Below, one piece after another: positions 1 through 8,730 of a stretch of DNA of 64,000 nucleotides. The stretch comes from Mucilaginibacter sabulilitoris (GTDB lineage: Bacteria; Bacteroidota; Bacteroidia; Sphingobacteriales; Sphingobacteriaceae). The first letter of the stretch is position 1. Every line of letters begins with the position of its first letter. The stretch spans positions 6,262,001-6,326,000 of the forward strand of contig NZ_CP139558.1 of the NCBI RefSeq assembly GCF_034262375.1, in the 5' to 3' direction. Made by a program: the position numbers and the translations under genes. The notes beneath the pieces are model-generated. The model made no database searches. It had not been told where the DNA came from and saw nothing but the letters and a program-made list of their open reading frames with translations.

Positions 1-92
1 CTCCTGCGTTGGTACGGCGCCTTTCCTTTGAGCTACCGCACAAAAGCTTGGCTACAAACTTGAGCGAATACTTTCTTTTCTTTAGTATTTCC

Positions 93-1079
93 CTATTTCT
101 TTTGTAATTGTTTGAGCCGGCCTTGATAGGATTGCCAGTAGTGTCGTTTTGCGGTTTCGTCTAAGAACGAGGAAAACGTGAACCGCTCAACAGCATCTGA
201 TTGTGAAACCATTAATTCCATCATTTCATTAAATACTTTTTCCGCGATACCTGCTTCCCTGGCCAACACACTGAATTGATGGCTTAATTTACCTTGTGCC
301 ATGTTTTTTGGCAATAGACCGTCATCAAGTGCGAAGTCCCGGTCGCTTATATGGGCACGACTATTCAACAGATCATAAGCAGGGCTGAGACGGTAATCGC
401 CAAGCGGCGTTTCCAGTAACGAGAAATTCTTAAAGTGAGCATCTCCATTCGAGAATAAATAATTGAAAATTAATAGTTTCAGTAGCTTTGGCGCTTCGAG
501 TTTATATGCCGGTACGAATTTTTCCATCAGTTGGAATAGCTCAAGGTAATTTCCTTCGTATTTATAATGTTCACCGTGCGTTTGCGGTGTTCTGCCTGCA
601 AGCGAAGCAAAATCATCTTGCGCCAGTTTGCTGCCATCCGGCTTAACGTCGAACCGTTTGGTAATATATGCAGGCGCGCCATTTTTAAAAAAAATCAGAG
701 CATTCTCGGCGGTTTCAATACCGTAGACCTGGCGGGCGATTTGCATCGTTACATGCTCATTTGCCGGCATCTGATCTGATTTTCGGCCAGCATTTGGAAT
801 CGGTTTAAGAATATATTTTCCACGCTCCCCCTCGCTAATCAGCCTAAGTTTGTTCTTTTCCAGCAAGACCGAGAATTTCTCCTGTACACCTGAGATGGAC
901 ATTCGTTTCCTGTTTTCTTCAAATAATTCATCAGTTTCCGGATTAGAAGCGGGAGAATCGTAAGGTAGAATGTGGCTGACCTTTTTGCCATTGAAAACCC
1001 GGACGAGACAAGTACGGCTATAGGTATCGTAACCGGGCGCTAATGTGCCGGGGCAATATTCAATTTCTGGTATACTCAT
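93..1079 (-). CDS. hipT: HipT-like toxin kinase (HipA C-terminal family)
   Basis: A 328-residue Ser/Thr kinase of the HipA fold, lacking the N-terminal subdomain found in full-length HipA (about 440 residues). The Gly-rich loop reads SISGVQEK with S61 and S63, the two-serine pattern of E. coli O127 HipT. The catalytic segment NGDAHFKN has D213, and the metal-binding PAYDLL has D236. HipA-family kinases phosphorylate aminoacyl-tRNA synthetases (GltX for HipA, TrpS for HipT); the target here is unknown. It is the last gene of a three-gene operon and overlaps the preceding gene by 4 bases (ATGA), so translation is probably coupled. Family assignment is firm; the HipT label rests on domain split, loop motif and gene order. 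Confidence 0.9.
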   Translation of the reverse strand: MSIPEIEYCPGTLAPGYDTYSRTCLVRVFNGKKVSHILPYDSPASNPETDELFEENRKRMSISGVQEKFSVLLEKNKLRLISEGERGKYILKPIPNAGRKSDQMPANEHVTMQIARQVYGIETAENALIFFKNGAPAYITKRFDVKPDGSKLAQDDFASLAGRTPQTHGEHYKYEGNYLELFQLMEKFVPAYKLEAPKLLKLLIFNYLFSNGDAHFKNFSLLETPLGDYRLSPAYDLLNSRAHISDRDFALDDGLLPKNMAQGKLSHQFSVLAREAGIAEKVFNEMMELMVSQSDAVERFTFSSFLDETAKRHYWQSYQGRLKQLQKK

Positions 1080-1405
1080 TCGTTGTCAATTTTATGTATG
1101 GTTACCGCGCCGATGGTATCGTTTTTTGCAATAGTGATCAATAACCCGAAATAATCATCCCGGTCCAGGCGGTTGAGTTTACATACGACCTGCTTATTGG
1201 AGCCTTCCGGCAGCATATTATAAAAAAAGGGGAAAAGAAATTCGGAGTGATATGCTTGGTGCCTCTTTGGCAAGGTAAGGCTAATGGCCGCTTTGCCTGG
1301 GTCGTCGACCCAGGAAGGATCATACGCAAATGAGAACGATCCATCGTCATGCTGGGTTAATGTACCGGCTGCTTCATCTTTAAATAATACTTGTGCCGTT
1401 CTCAT
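1076..1405 (-). CDS. hipS: HipS-like protein (HipA N-terminal subdomain 1)
   Basis: A 109-residue protein matching the N-terminal subdomain of HipA (couple_hipA type), encoded separately from the kinase. The hallmark segment runs FLFPFFYNMLPEGSNK near residues 57-72, followed by a FGLL motif and a C-terminal GAVTI strand. In the E. coli O127 HipBST system the equivalent protein HipS is the actual antitoxin of HipT. It lies between the HTH gene (1-base overlap, TAATG) and the kinase gene (4-base overlap), the same order as hipB-hipS-hipT. An antitoxin role here is inferred from that arrangement. Confidence 0.85.
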   Translation of the reverse strand: MRTAQVLFKDEAAGTLTQHDDGSFSFAYDPSWVDDPGKAAISLTLPKRHQAYHSEFLFPFFYNMLPEGSNKQVVCKLNRLDRDDYFGLLITIAKNDTIGAVTIHKIDNE

Positions 1406-1620
1406 TAATTATTCGATTTCGTCTTTATTTTCATGGTTATTTCGAGGCCTAATGCATCTCCAAGTTTTTGCAATGTTATTATGGTTGGATTTCCTTTCCC
1501 GCTTTCGAATTGCTTGACGGTTCTCAATCCCACGCCCGACAATTCTGCCAGCGTTTCTTGTGTAACCTGGAGTGACTCCCGCCGCTCCTTTATCATCTTT
1601 ATAAGTTTTTCAAAGTGCAT
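1405..1620 (-). CDS. hipB: HipB-like XRE-family HTH regulator
   Basis: A 71-residue single-domain helix-turn-helix protein of the XRE/Cro class. The HTH region is visible as QVTQETLAELSGVGLRTVKQFE at roughly residues 18-39, followed by the GKGNPTIITLQKLGDALGL segment typical of this class. As first gene of the operon it should bind the palindromes in its own upstream region and repress the operon, as HipB does. The start codon lies inside the first operator-like palindrome (1612-1635). It is shorter than E. coli HipB (88 residues) but complete for the domain. Confidence 0.88.
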   Translation of the reverse strand: MHFEKLIKMIKERRESLQVTQETLAELSGVGLRTVKQFESGKGNPTIITLQKLGDALGLEITMKIKTKSNN

Positions 1621-1635
1621 TATGTTGCTCTATTT
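1612..1635. promoter_or_regulatory. Operator-like palindrome O1
   Basis: Imperfect palindrome with half-sites AGTGCA and TGCTCT, overlapping the start codon of the HipB-like gene. It is the weakest of three related sites spaced 60-61 bases apart. Probable autoregulatory operator; inferred from position and repetition. Confidence 0.5.
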
Positions 1636-1670
1636 ATTACAAATATATTATTTATAATTGTAAGGACATT

Positions 1671-1696
1671 AAAAAGTGTAGTACAATGCACTTTTT
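1671..1696. promoter_or_regulatory. Operator-like palindrome O2
   Basis: The best of the three palindromes: 8-base arms AAAAAGTG and CACTTTTT separated by 10 bases, centred near 1683/1684. It lies about 50 bases upstream of the HipB-like start codon, where a promoter is expected. Confidence 0.6.
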
Positions 1697-1730
1697 AATG
1701 TCGACTTCAGGTTTTGCAAAGAAGCCAAGC

Positions 1731-1756
1731 AAAAAGTGCAGTATATTGCTCTTTTA
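1731..1756. promoter_or_regulatory. Operator-like palindrome O3
   Basis: Third copy, half-sites AAAAAGTGCA and TGCTCTTTT around a GTATAT centre, exactly 60 bases from O2. Together the three sites could allow cooperative binding or looping by the HipB-like protein. Confidence 0.55.
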
Positions 1757-2102
1757 TGCATAGATTACCTAGAGGAGCTTTTTATTTTCATGTATATTGC
1801 CAATTAAAGTTATGTAATTGAAAGTTTTCACCATGGAAATTGTAAACCCATCTGTATTTTATAACAGATGAGCAAATTTATACAAAGACAGATAGCACCT
1901 ATCAAGACCCAACAAGCAAAATTTCCTGTTTTAAGTGTCACTGGTTTCCCCAGCAATCAGGTAAGACAACCTTGTTAAAAGAGCTTTTAATCTATAAATT
2001 AATCTTCTTATAGGTTGGGTAAGGATAGAGATGATGCTTCGGTTGGTATCAAACACTTTAGGGTCTAAACGTGTTTACTAGAAGTTGATAAATCGTTTGT
2101 CT
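1757..2102. other. Intergenic region, no recognised content
   Basis: Between the operator array and the first histidine kinase gene. I see no convincing ORF, hairpin or repeat. It must carry the kinase promoter, which I could not place. Confidence 0.5.
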
Positions 2103-3542
2103 ATGCAACAGAAAACAGATCCCAAGGATTTCGAAAAAAGATTTCGGGAATGCGACGATAAATTTAATACCATATTTAAACGTACCAGTGCAGCCAGCAA
2201 GATAATTGCGCGAGATCTGACCATTTTAAAGGTCAATGACGCACTGGCAGAATTAATGGGATACAGCGCAAGTGAAATTGAGGGAACCAAGATACTGGAA
2301 CATGCCTGTGAAGACTATCGCAAGCATTGGCATGAGCTACAAATGGAATTATGGTCAAATGAGGTCCCTTTTTTTAAACTCCAGGCCTGCCTTTATAAAA
2401 AAGACAAATCCTTGGTATGGGTAAACGTTACGACTATCCTTTTTGAGGACCGGGGCGAAACTTATGGGTTCACCGTTCTCGATGACATTACCGGGCTGAA
2501 AGATTTCGAAGAAAGTCAAAAACGGTTGAACATGGCTTTGAAGTATTCAAAAATGGCAGTTTGGCAAATGTCATTAAAAAACAATGCGGTTCACCGTTCC
2601 GAAGGACATGACGAGCTATTTGGCTATGACAAGCTGCAGCCAAAATGGACAATTGAAAGTTATCTGCCACTGATATGGGAGGAAGACCGCCCTAAGTTCT
2701 TGTCGGCAATCCGATCACTGCCCGACCATAAATCCGTGGATCTTCAATTACGGCTTATAACAAAGGATGGATCGCTTAAATGGGTGAATTTTCAAGGCAC
2801 AATAGAAGATGATCCTTCCGGTAATGCCGACAAAATATTGGGAACAATAGCAGATATCACAAGGGATAAACTAACCGAGCGGCACAAAGACGATTTTATA
2901 AGTATCGCCAGTCATGAACTCAAGACGCCGATTACCAGCTTGAAAACATCCCTTCAGCTTCTTGCCAGGATGCAGGAAGACTTACCAGATAGGCTAAAAG
3001 CATTAGTAGCCCAGTCCAATCGAAGTGTGGATAAAATTGTTGTCCTGGTTGATGATCTGTTAAATGCTAGTAAGACACACCAGGATCAACTTAACTTGAA
3101 AAAGACGACATTTAATTTATACAGGGTTATCGAAGAATCCAGTGGACATTTGCGTCTCGAAGGTTCCCATGATGTAGACATTAGCGGCCGTTCAGACCTG
3201 ATGGTTACTGCCGATGCCGAACGCATTGAAAGGGTCATTATTAATTTCCTGAGCAATGCCATTAAATATGCGCCAAACGCCCGGAAAGTTAATATCAATA
3301 TCGAAAAGACCGGGGCGGCAGCAAAAGTATCGGTTACAGACTATGGACCGGGGATACCTGAAGCTAAGCTTTCTCTTCTGTTTAATCGCCATTATCAGGC
3401 GGGTAAATTGGATACTCGATATACCGGGCTTGGACTTGGACTATTTATCAGTTCTGAGATCATCAAAAGGCATGGTGGAACGATAGGGGTGGATAGCAAA
3501 GTCGGTTCCGGGAGTACCTTCTGGTTTACCATCCCACTTTAG
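2103..3542 (+). CDS. PAS-PAS sensor histidine kinase
   Basis: A soluble histidine kinase of about 479 residues with no membrane segment. Two PAS domains occupy roughly residues 20-135 and 142-256, each ending in a PAC-like stretch (DDITGLKDF, ADITRDKLTE). The HisKA dimerization domain follows with the H-box FISIASHELKTP (phospho-acceptor His about 271). The HATPase_c domain has N-box NFLSNAIKYAP, G1 DYGPGIPE and G2 TGLGLGLFIS. I chose the ATG at 2103; an in-frame TTG at 2085 adds six residues. It converges on the receiver gene at 3561-3935, a possible partner. The PAS ligand is unknown; cytoplasmic redox or small-molecule sensing is typical. Confidence 0.88.
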   Translation: MQQKTDPKDFEKRFRECDDKFNTIFKRTSAASKIIARDLTILKVNDALAELMGYSASEIEGTKILEHACEDYRKHWHELQMELWSNEVPFFKLQACLYKKDKSLVWVNVTTILFEDRGETYGFTVLDDITGLKDFEESQKRLNMALKYSKMAVWQMSLKNNAVHRSEGHDELFGYDKLQPKWTIESYLPLIWEEDRPKFLSAIRSLPDHKSVDLQLRLITKDGSLKWVNFQGTIEDDPSGNADKILGTIADITRDKLTERHKDDFISIASHELKTPITSLKTSLQLLARMQEDLPDRLKALVAQSNRSVDKIVVLVDDLLNASKTHQDQLNLKKTTFNLYRVIEESSGHLRLEGSHDVDISGRSDLMVTADAERIERVIINFLSNAIKYAPNARKVNINIEKTGAAAKVSVTDYGPGIPEAKLSLLFNRHYQAGKLDTRYTGLGLGLFISSEIIKRHGGTIGVDSKVGSGSTFWFTIPL

Positions 3543-3560
3543 GTGTGCGTTACGCCGCTT

Positions 3561-3935
3561 TTATTCTTTTTCTGACTTGTTTACATACTTGTGAACTATA
3601 AGATATAAAAGGTCCAGATCAAAAGGCTTCCTGATATAGGCGTCAAACCCGGCTTTATCGTAGTGTTCATGAATATTGCTGTTGCAACTCATCGCAATCA
3701 CCGGAAGGTAAGGAAATCTAGATTTTATCGCCCGGCACATCTCAGCGCAGGTATCCCCGGAAAGTTTGTAGTCCAGCATAACGAGATGCGGCCGTGCCTG
3801 ATCGATTAAATTAATATAATCGCTTTCACAATTTTCGATGGGACAAATAATAAAATTTTCCAGTTCCAGTGCAACTGTTAAGGCACGCATCACGTCTGCG
3901 TCCGTTTCCTGAATAACTATGGTTTCCTGCATCAC
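3561..3935 (-). CDS. Single-domain response regulator receiver
   Basis: A 124-residue stand-alone REC domain with no output domain. Acidic residues near 10-14 fit the metal site; the phospho-acceptor is D55 in VMLDYKL. A Ser follows beta-4 (AMSC) and the conserved Lys is in IRKPFD (about 103). The N-terminal acidic patch is ETDAD where DD is usual. Such single-domain receivers usually pass phosphate on or act by protein contact. It converges with the upstream kinase gene and diverges from the broken kinase gene downstream. Confidence 0.85.
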   Translation of the reverse strand: MMQETIVIQETDADVMRALTVALELENFIICPIENCESDYINLIDQARPHLVMLDYKLSGDTCAEMCRAIKSRFPYLPVIAMSCNSNIHEHYDKAGFDAYIRKPFDLDLLYLIVHKYVNKSEKE

Positions 3936-4285
3936 GAAAGCGAATTAGATGTAGTTTCGATGGAAATAATTAAAGTTAAGAACTATTATCAGAAATTGCC
4001 AATTACTTTCTTGGTTACCGGCAATCTGGATTCCTGGTTATAGAAAGCTATTACAGCAAGGTAAGCGGCGACATCTGTAGCAGCCAGTCATATTGGCGTT
4101 CGATCAGCCGCTGATTCCTTGGTACCTGGTACAGGAACGTCTCAGTTTCCGATGGTTTACCTCAAAGATCAGTTTTTAATTGTTTAAACAAATGTTGTAT
4201 TAGTTCGTTAACCCATTGCCCCTGGCAGTTCGGGGTACGAATTTCGCTTTTTTAGAGTACAGTAAATGCTTTCACTCGGTCCAAT
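3936..4285. other. Divergent intergenic region without recognised features
   Basis: About 350 bases between the divergently oriented receiver and broken kinase genes. Both promoters should lie here. I found no clear TAnnTTTG box, hairpin or small ORF. Confidence 0.5.
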
Positions 4286-4942
4286 ATGGAAAACAAGTAC
4301 GAATTATACTTTGAAGGCGGCGGCGAAATGGGCGCTTTGATCCGGTCTTACGATTGGGCATCCAGTGACCTCGGAGATCCAAATACCTGGTCACTAAACC
4401 TGCTGAACACCATCAGTATTATGCTGAACTCCAGGTTCCCAATGTTCTTATGGTGGGGACCGCAATTAATTCAGTTCTATAATGACGCCTACAGACCCAG
4501 CCTGGGAAATAACGGCAAGCATCCCGGGGCCTTAGGCCAACGAGGGGGCCGATTGCTGGAAAGAAACATGGCCTACGATCAAGCCACTGATCGATCTGGT
4601 ACTTTCTGGAGAAGGAAGCGTTTGGAACGAAGACCAGCTCATCCCCATCTATCGCAATGGCCGATTGGAAATGCTTATTGGACGTTTAGCTACAGTAAAG
4701 TGTTTGATAAGTGCAGCAAAACCGGCGTCCTGGTAATCTGCACAGAAACCACCAACAAGGTAAATGCCTTTAATGAACTGCTACAGGCTAAATCGGAGCT
4801 GGAATTTGCAATAACGGCAGCCGAGTTGGGTACCTGGGACCTTAATCCTGCCACCAACCATTTTACCTGCAATGAACGCCTGAAATCCTGGTTTGGCTAC
4901 CTGCAAATTCGGAGTTACCCCTATCGCGTGCAACAGAGGTGA
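4286..4942 (+). pseudogene. 5' part of frameshifted PAS histidine kinase gene
   Basis: This frame encodes the N-terminal PAS-type region of a sensor kinase but is scrambled by indels. Residues 1-86 look normal (SYDWASSDLGDP, NDAYRPSLGN). After the G-run at about 4545-4549 the sensible protein continues in another frame (ADCWKETWPTIKPLIDL, then VWNEDQLIPIYRNGRLE), as if one G were extra. Around 4661-4664 one base appears missing and the original frame resumes (NAYWTFSYSKVF). Near 4902 another base seems missing: the natural continuation (LPANSELPLSRATEV) leads straight into the frame of the next ORF. The two ORFs are therefore one gene of about 660 codons broken by three single-base indels, from decay or sequencing error. 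Confidence 0.8.
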
Positions 4943-6285
4943 TAGCAGAAACGGACAGGCAAAGGGTAATCGATGCTATTAGTAGCGCGATGTCTTTTGA
5001 GTCAGGTGGCAGATATGATATTGAATATACTATTCTTAATCCCGAACTGCAGGAACCACGGCTGGTTAAAGCAAAAGGTCGGGCGCTGTTTACCGAACAG
5101 CAGGAGGTAAAACGGTTCAGCGGTACACTTCAGGATGTCACCGGTGAGCGTAATGCTATGCAAGAGCTCAAAGATGCTAACAAAAAACTTGAAATGGCAC
5201 TTGAGCAATCCAGGCTGTCCAAGACAGCAGCGCAACTGGGGACCTTCGACCTGGATCTTGTTAATGGTACGATGGAATGGGATGAGCGCTGCCGTATGCT
5301 ATTTGGGATTACCCACCAGGACAGGGTATCCTATGGTCACGACTTTCTAACCGGACTGCATCCTGAAGACCGGGACAGGGTCAGCAAGGTGATTGAAAAT
5401 CTTTATAACAGACCGGTTAGCAAAGGGGATTACGATATTGAATATCGCACCATCGGCGCAACGGATGGCAAATTGCGCTGGATAAGGGCCATTGGAAAAG
5501 TATTTTTCAACACCGAAGATGTTGCTGTACGGTTTATCGGCTCTGTGCTCGACATTACAGATAGAAAACTGGAAGAGCTGCGCAAGGATGACTTTATCAG
5601 TATCGTCAGCCATGAGCTGAAAACACCGCTGACGACCCTTAGTGCAATGATTCAACTGCTCAAGCTCAAATTTGAACATGATACTGAAGCGCTCATCCCC
5701 GGAGGAATAGATAAAGCATATGGGCAGATCAAAAAAATGAACGTATTGATCAATAGTTTCCTCGATGTTGCCCGTTTCCAATCCGGTAAAATAGATATGG
5801 ATTGCAATCATTTTTACATCAGTGAACTGGTAAAAGAGATGGTAGACCAGGTAGTCTTCACCGCCAACCGCACACATTTGATAGACATTACCCTTTGCGA
5901 AGAGATCCTGGTGTATGCCGACAGAGAAAAGATTGGCTCTGTCCTGCTCAACATACTCAGTAATGCAACCAAATTTTCTACCCAAGGCCGCAGCATTGAA
6001 ATCAGATGCTATAAGGAAGGCGACGAGGTAAAGATATCCGTACGGGATGAAGGTTATGGAATTTCGCTTGCGGACCAGGAGCATCTTTTTGAAAAATTTT
6101 ACCGCGTCCGTAATAAATTCACCACCAACACATCGGGTTTTGGTATTGGCCTGTACTTGTGCCGGCAGGTGATGGATGACCATAACGGCCGGATACAGGT
6201 GGAAAGCATTGAGGGTAAAGGATCAACGTTTTTGCTGACGCTGCCAACGGCAACTATACCTATTATAAGCCATGGGTCGAATTAA
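4939..6285 (+). CDS. 3' part of frameshifted PAS histidine kinase (PAS-PAS-HisKA-HATPase)
   Basis: A 448-residue open frame starting at a GTG that overlaps the stop of the preceding fragment; the frame is actually open back to about 4902, so this start is artificial. It contains the rest of one PAS domain (PAC segment SGTLQDVTGERNAM near 61-74), a complete PAS (about 90-210), the H-box FISIVSHELKTP (H225), and HATPase_c with NILSNATKFS, DEGYGIS and GFGIGLYLC. If the frameshifts are real, this part might still be made as a truncated soluble kinase. It converges with the receiver gene at 6351-6719. Confidence 0.8.
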   Translation: MIAETDRQRVIDAISSAMSFESGGRYDIEYTILNPELQEPRLVKAKGRALFTEQQEVKRFSGTLQDVTGERNAMQELKDANKKLEMALEQSRLSKTAAQLGTFDLDLVNGTMEWDERCRMLFGITHQDRVSYGHDFLTGLHPEDRDRVSKVIENLYNRPVSKGDYDIEYRTIGATDGKLRWIRAIGKVFFNTEDVAVRFIGSVLDITDRKLEELRKDDFISIVSHELKTPLTTLSAMIQLLKLKFEHDTEALIPGGIDKAYGQIKKMNVLINSFLDVARFQSGKIDMDCNHFYISELVKEMVDQVVFTANRTHLIDITLCEEILVYADREKIGSVLLNILSNATKFSTQGRSIEIRCYKEGDEVKISVRDEGYGISLADQEHLFEKFYRVRNKFTTNTSGFGIGLYLCRQVMDDHNGRIQVESIEGKGSTFLLTLPTATIPIISHGSN

Positions 6286-6350
6286 TCAAAGCAAGAATCC
6301 TCGACACAACAATTTATATTATATTCAGTATTTGCGTCCGTATTCCAGGG

Positions 6351-6719
6351 TCACGAAGCCATCATATATGCATCAATCTTCGCCTTGAATCGATTGATGT
6401 CAAAAGGCTTGCTAATAAATCCGTCGCTATGGGTATTTCCCTGGATTTCCCTCTGGCTTCGGTGTGCTGACATCAGCAGAACCGGAATATGAGCGGTTGC
6501 TGCATCCTCCTTCAGTTGCCGGCAGATTTCGACGCCGTCGCCGTCGGGCAGCATAATATCAAGTACAATTAAATCCGGTAATTCCAGGGAGAGGCCCTTC
6601 TTAAGCGTGTTTACATCTGGAAACAGCTGCACCTGGTAAAGATCATCTTTTAGGATATAATCAATGAGTAACCTAATGTCCTCATCGTCTTCAGCAACAA
6701 ACACTTTTTTCGTGGACAT
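6351..6719 (-). CDS. Single-domain response regulator receiver
   Basis: A 122-residue CheY-like REC domain. It has EDDED (residues 10-14), phospho-acceptor D54 in LIVLDIMLPDGDG, a Ser after beta-4 (LMSAH) and Lys in ISKPFD. No output domain. It lies 40 bases downstream of the PAS-GAF kinase gene on the same strand and is probably co-transcribed with it, making that kinase the likely phosphodonor. Confidence 0.9.
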   Translation of the reverse strand: MSTKKVFVAEDDEDIRLLIDYILKDDLYQVQLFPDVNTLKKGLSLELPDLIVLDIMLPDGDGVEICRQLKEDAATAHIPVLLMSAHRSQREIQGNTHSDGFISKPFDINRFKAKIDAYMMAS

Positions 6720-6759
6720 ACAATTTCAATTATATGTGATATACGTCTATACGGTTCTT

Positions 6760-8730
6760 TTAGCTTGTAAAAGCTGGTAGAGAAAATGTAAATGTCGATC
6801 CATAACCCGGGGTGCTTTCTACCCAGATCCTCCCGCCGTGCCGGTCAATAATGTCCTTGGATATATAAAGTCCCAAGCCGAGCCCCGAGGTCTTTCGTTC
6901 CTGTTCTTTTACACGGTAAAACTGGCTAAAAATGTGCTGCTGGTTTTCAGGCAAAATACCAGGGCCCTGGTCCTTCACAGAGATGCGAACCTCACTCCCG
7001 GTCCTGATAGCAATCATGCTTACCTCCCTGGCGTCCGGCGCATACTTCACGGCATTTCCAAGTAAATTGGTGAGCACCTGTTCCAATCGCATTTTATCAC
7101 CTGACACGATAAGCTCTTCGTCTGCTGATACTTTCAAATTATAATGGGGGTGGGTCTGCTCAAACGTATCAGTAATCTCGTTCAAAAGATCAGAAAGATC
7201 AAAAGGTTCAAAATTCAACTGTAGTTTACCTGCCTGGATTTTAGATATATCAAACAGGTCATTGACCAGCTCGTTGAGCTTGGCCAATTGCTTCAGCGCC
7301 TTTTCTGCAAAACTTTTGGCAATGCCATCCGGAACCGTTCTTTCTAATATCTGCAAAAAACCGCTCATCGAAGTCAGTGGCGTCTTAAGCTCATGGGAGG
7401 CCAGGGCGATAAATTCATCTTTCTTATTGCTCAGATCCTTCACTTCCTCAAAGAGCCTGGAATTATCTATGGCAACGGCAGCCTGTGAAGCTACGGTAAC
7501 AACCAGGTCCTCATGCTCTTCTTTAAAAATGCCAGCCTGCTGGTGACCAAAGAAAAGGCCGCCGATAACCACGCCCGAATGAGTAATAACCGGAACCGCC
7601 AGGTAGCTCACAACCGGTAAGTGGCCTTCGGGCATACCAAAATATGGCGAATTTTTTCCATAACGGGGATCTTTCGTAATGTCATCAACCCGGACTATGC
7701 CCTCGCCGCTAAAGGTCGGATGAAAAATAGCTGTGTTGCGGGGCATAGGGAAGTTCTCGAAAGCCGTCCTTGGCACCCCGGAAATGGTATAAAGCCAATA
7801 GGATTCGCCGGCCTGGTCTACCCGGTTATAGAAGAAGGCACCGAAATTCGCGCCGGTAAGCCTGGTAGTAGCATCGGTCACTCTTTGTAAGATGTGTTGC
7901 AGATCAAGGTCCTCGTTAATACTTTTACTGATCGAATTAAGGATTTCCAAACGCTCCATACTTTTAACGATGGACCGCTCCGCTTCTTTCTGCGCTGTAA
8001 TGTTCCTGGCTATTTTGGAGGCTCCAATGATTTCGCCCGCTTTGTTGAGGATGGGAGACACCGTTAGTGATATGTGCAACTGCTGCCCCCCTTTGGTTCT
8101 GCGAATAGTCTGGAAATGATCAACTTTTTTTCCGGCACGAATGTTTCCGATAATAATGTCTTCTTCATCCAGGCGTTCCGGCGGTATTAGTAATGAAATA
8201 TGCTGACCAATGGCCTCCTGCTCCGTATAGCCAAACATTTTTTCCGCGCCGATATTCCAGCTGGTGATGATGCCCTGCAGACTTTTACCGACAATGGCAT
8301 CGTCCGAACTGGCAACAATGGCAGCCAGCCTGGCCTGCTTTTCTTCGGCAGTATTTTCTTCAATGATGCTGCGGGCAACCTGTGATGATCCTATAACCTG
8401 TCCCTCCTGGTCTCTGATAGGCGAAATAGTTATAGACACGGGGATTTCAACACCTTCCCTGGTTCTGCGAATTGTTTTAAATTGCCCGATCTGCTTCCCC
8501 TCTATAATATCACGCATGATATCACTTTTTTCCTGCTGTCGGTTTTCCGGGATCAGGAGGTAAACAGATTCATCGATTATTTCCTCATGACTATAGCCGA
8601 ATAACCGTTCAGCTGCTGGATTCCAATGGGTAATCCGCATATCAAGGTCATGGCAAAATATCGCGTCGTCAATGCCTTCAAATATAGATTGCAGGGTTGA
8701 TAACTCTTGTGAATGCTGAAGTCTGGTCAT
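6760..8730 (-). CDS. PAS-PAS-GAF sensor histidine kinase
   Basis: A soluble 656-residue kinase. PAS 1 spans about residues 12-125 and PAS 2 about 130-247; both have WN..AE.(L/M)FGY cores. A GAF domain lies at about 265-428. HisKA has H446 in FIALASHELKTPLTS, and HATPase_c has NLLGNAVKYAP, DQGPGILP and GLGLGLYISK. No membrane segments, so it senses a cytoplasmic signal; PAS/GAF stacks of this type often bind heme, flavin or bilin, but no diagnostic cofactor residue is evident. It is first in a two-gene unit with the receiver at 6351-6719. Confidence 0.92.
   Translation of the reverse strand: MTRLQHSQELSTLQSIFEGIDDAIFCHDLDMRITHWNPAAERLFGYSHEEIIDESVYLLIPENRQQEKSDIMRDIIEGKQIGQFKTIRRTREGVEIPVSITISPIRDQEGQVIGSSQVARSIIEENTAEEKQARLAAIVASSDDAIVGKSLQGIITSWNIGAEKMFGYTEQEAIGQHISLLIPPERLDEEDIIIGNIRAGKKVDHFQTIRRTKGGQQLHISLTVSPILNKAGEIIGASKIARNITAQKEAERSIVKSMERLEILNSISKSINEDLDLQHILQRVTDATTRLTGANFGAFFYNRVDQAGESYWLYTISGVPRTAFENFPMPRNTAIFHPTFSGEGIVRVDDITKDPRYGKNSPYFGMPEGHLPVVSYLAVPVITHSGVVIGGLFFGHQQAGIFKEEHEDLVVTVASQAAVAIDNSRLFEEVKDLSNKKDEFIALASHELKTPLTSMSGFLQILERTVPDGIAKSFAEKALKQLAKLNELVNDLFDISKIQAGKLQLNFEPFDLSDLLNEITDTFEQTHPHYNLKVSADEELIVSGDKMRLEQVLTNLLGNAVKYAPDAREVSMIAIRTGSEVRISVKDQGPGILPENQQHIFSQFYRVKEQERKTSGLGLGLYISKDIIDRHGGRIWVESTPGYGSTFTFSLPAFTS

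Noticed and set aside
1..45. Possible 5' half of a tRNA on the minus strand (GTGCGGTAGCTCAAAGG-like D-arm)
   Set aside because: The D-stem does not pair well and the rest of the molecule lies outside the window, so neither identity nor reality can be judged. It would matter as an island attachment site.
2085..2102. TTG start six codons upstream for the first histidine kinase
   Set aside because: An ATG follows at 2103, and the added residues lie before the first PAS domain with no support.
5347..6183. 278-codon minus-strand frame opposite the kinase gene
   Set aside because: It lies antisense to the HisKA and HATPase domains, whose motifs are unmistakable; the antisense protein has no domain-like pattern.
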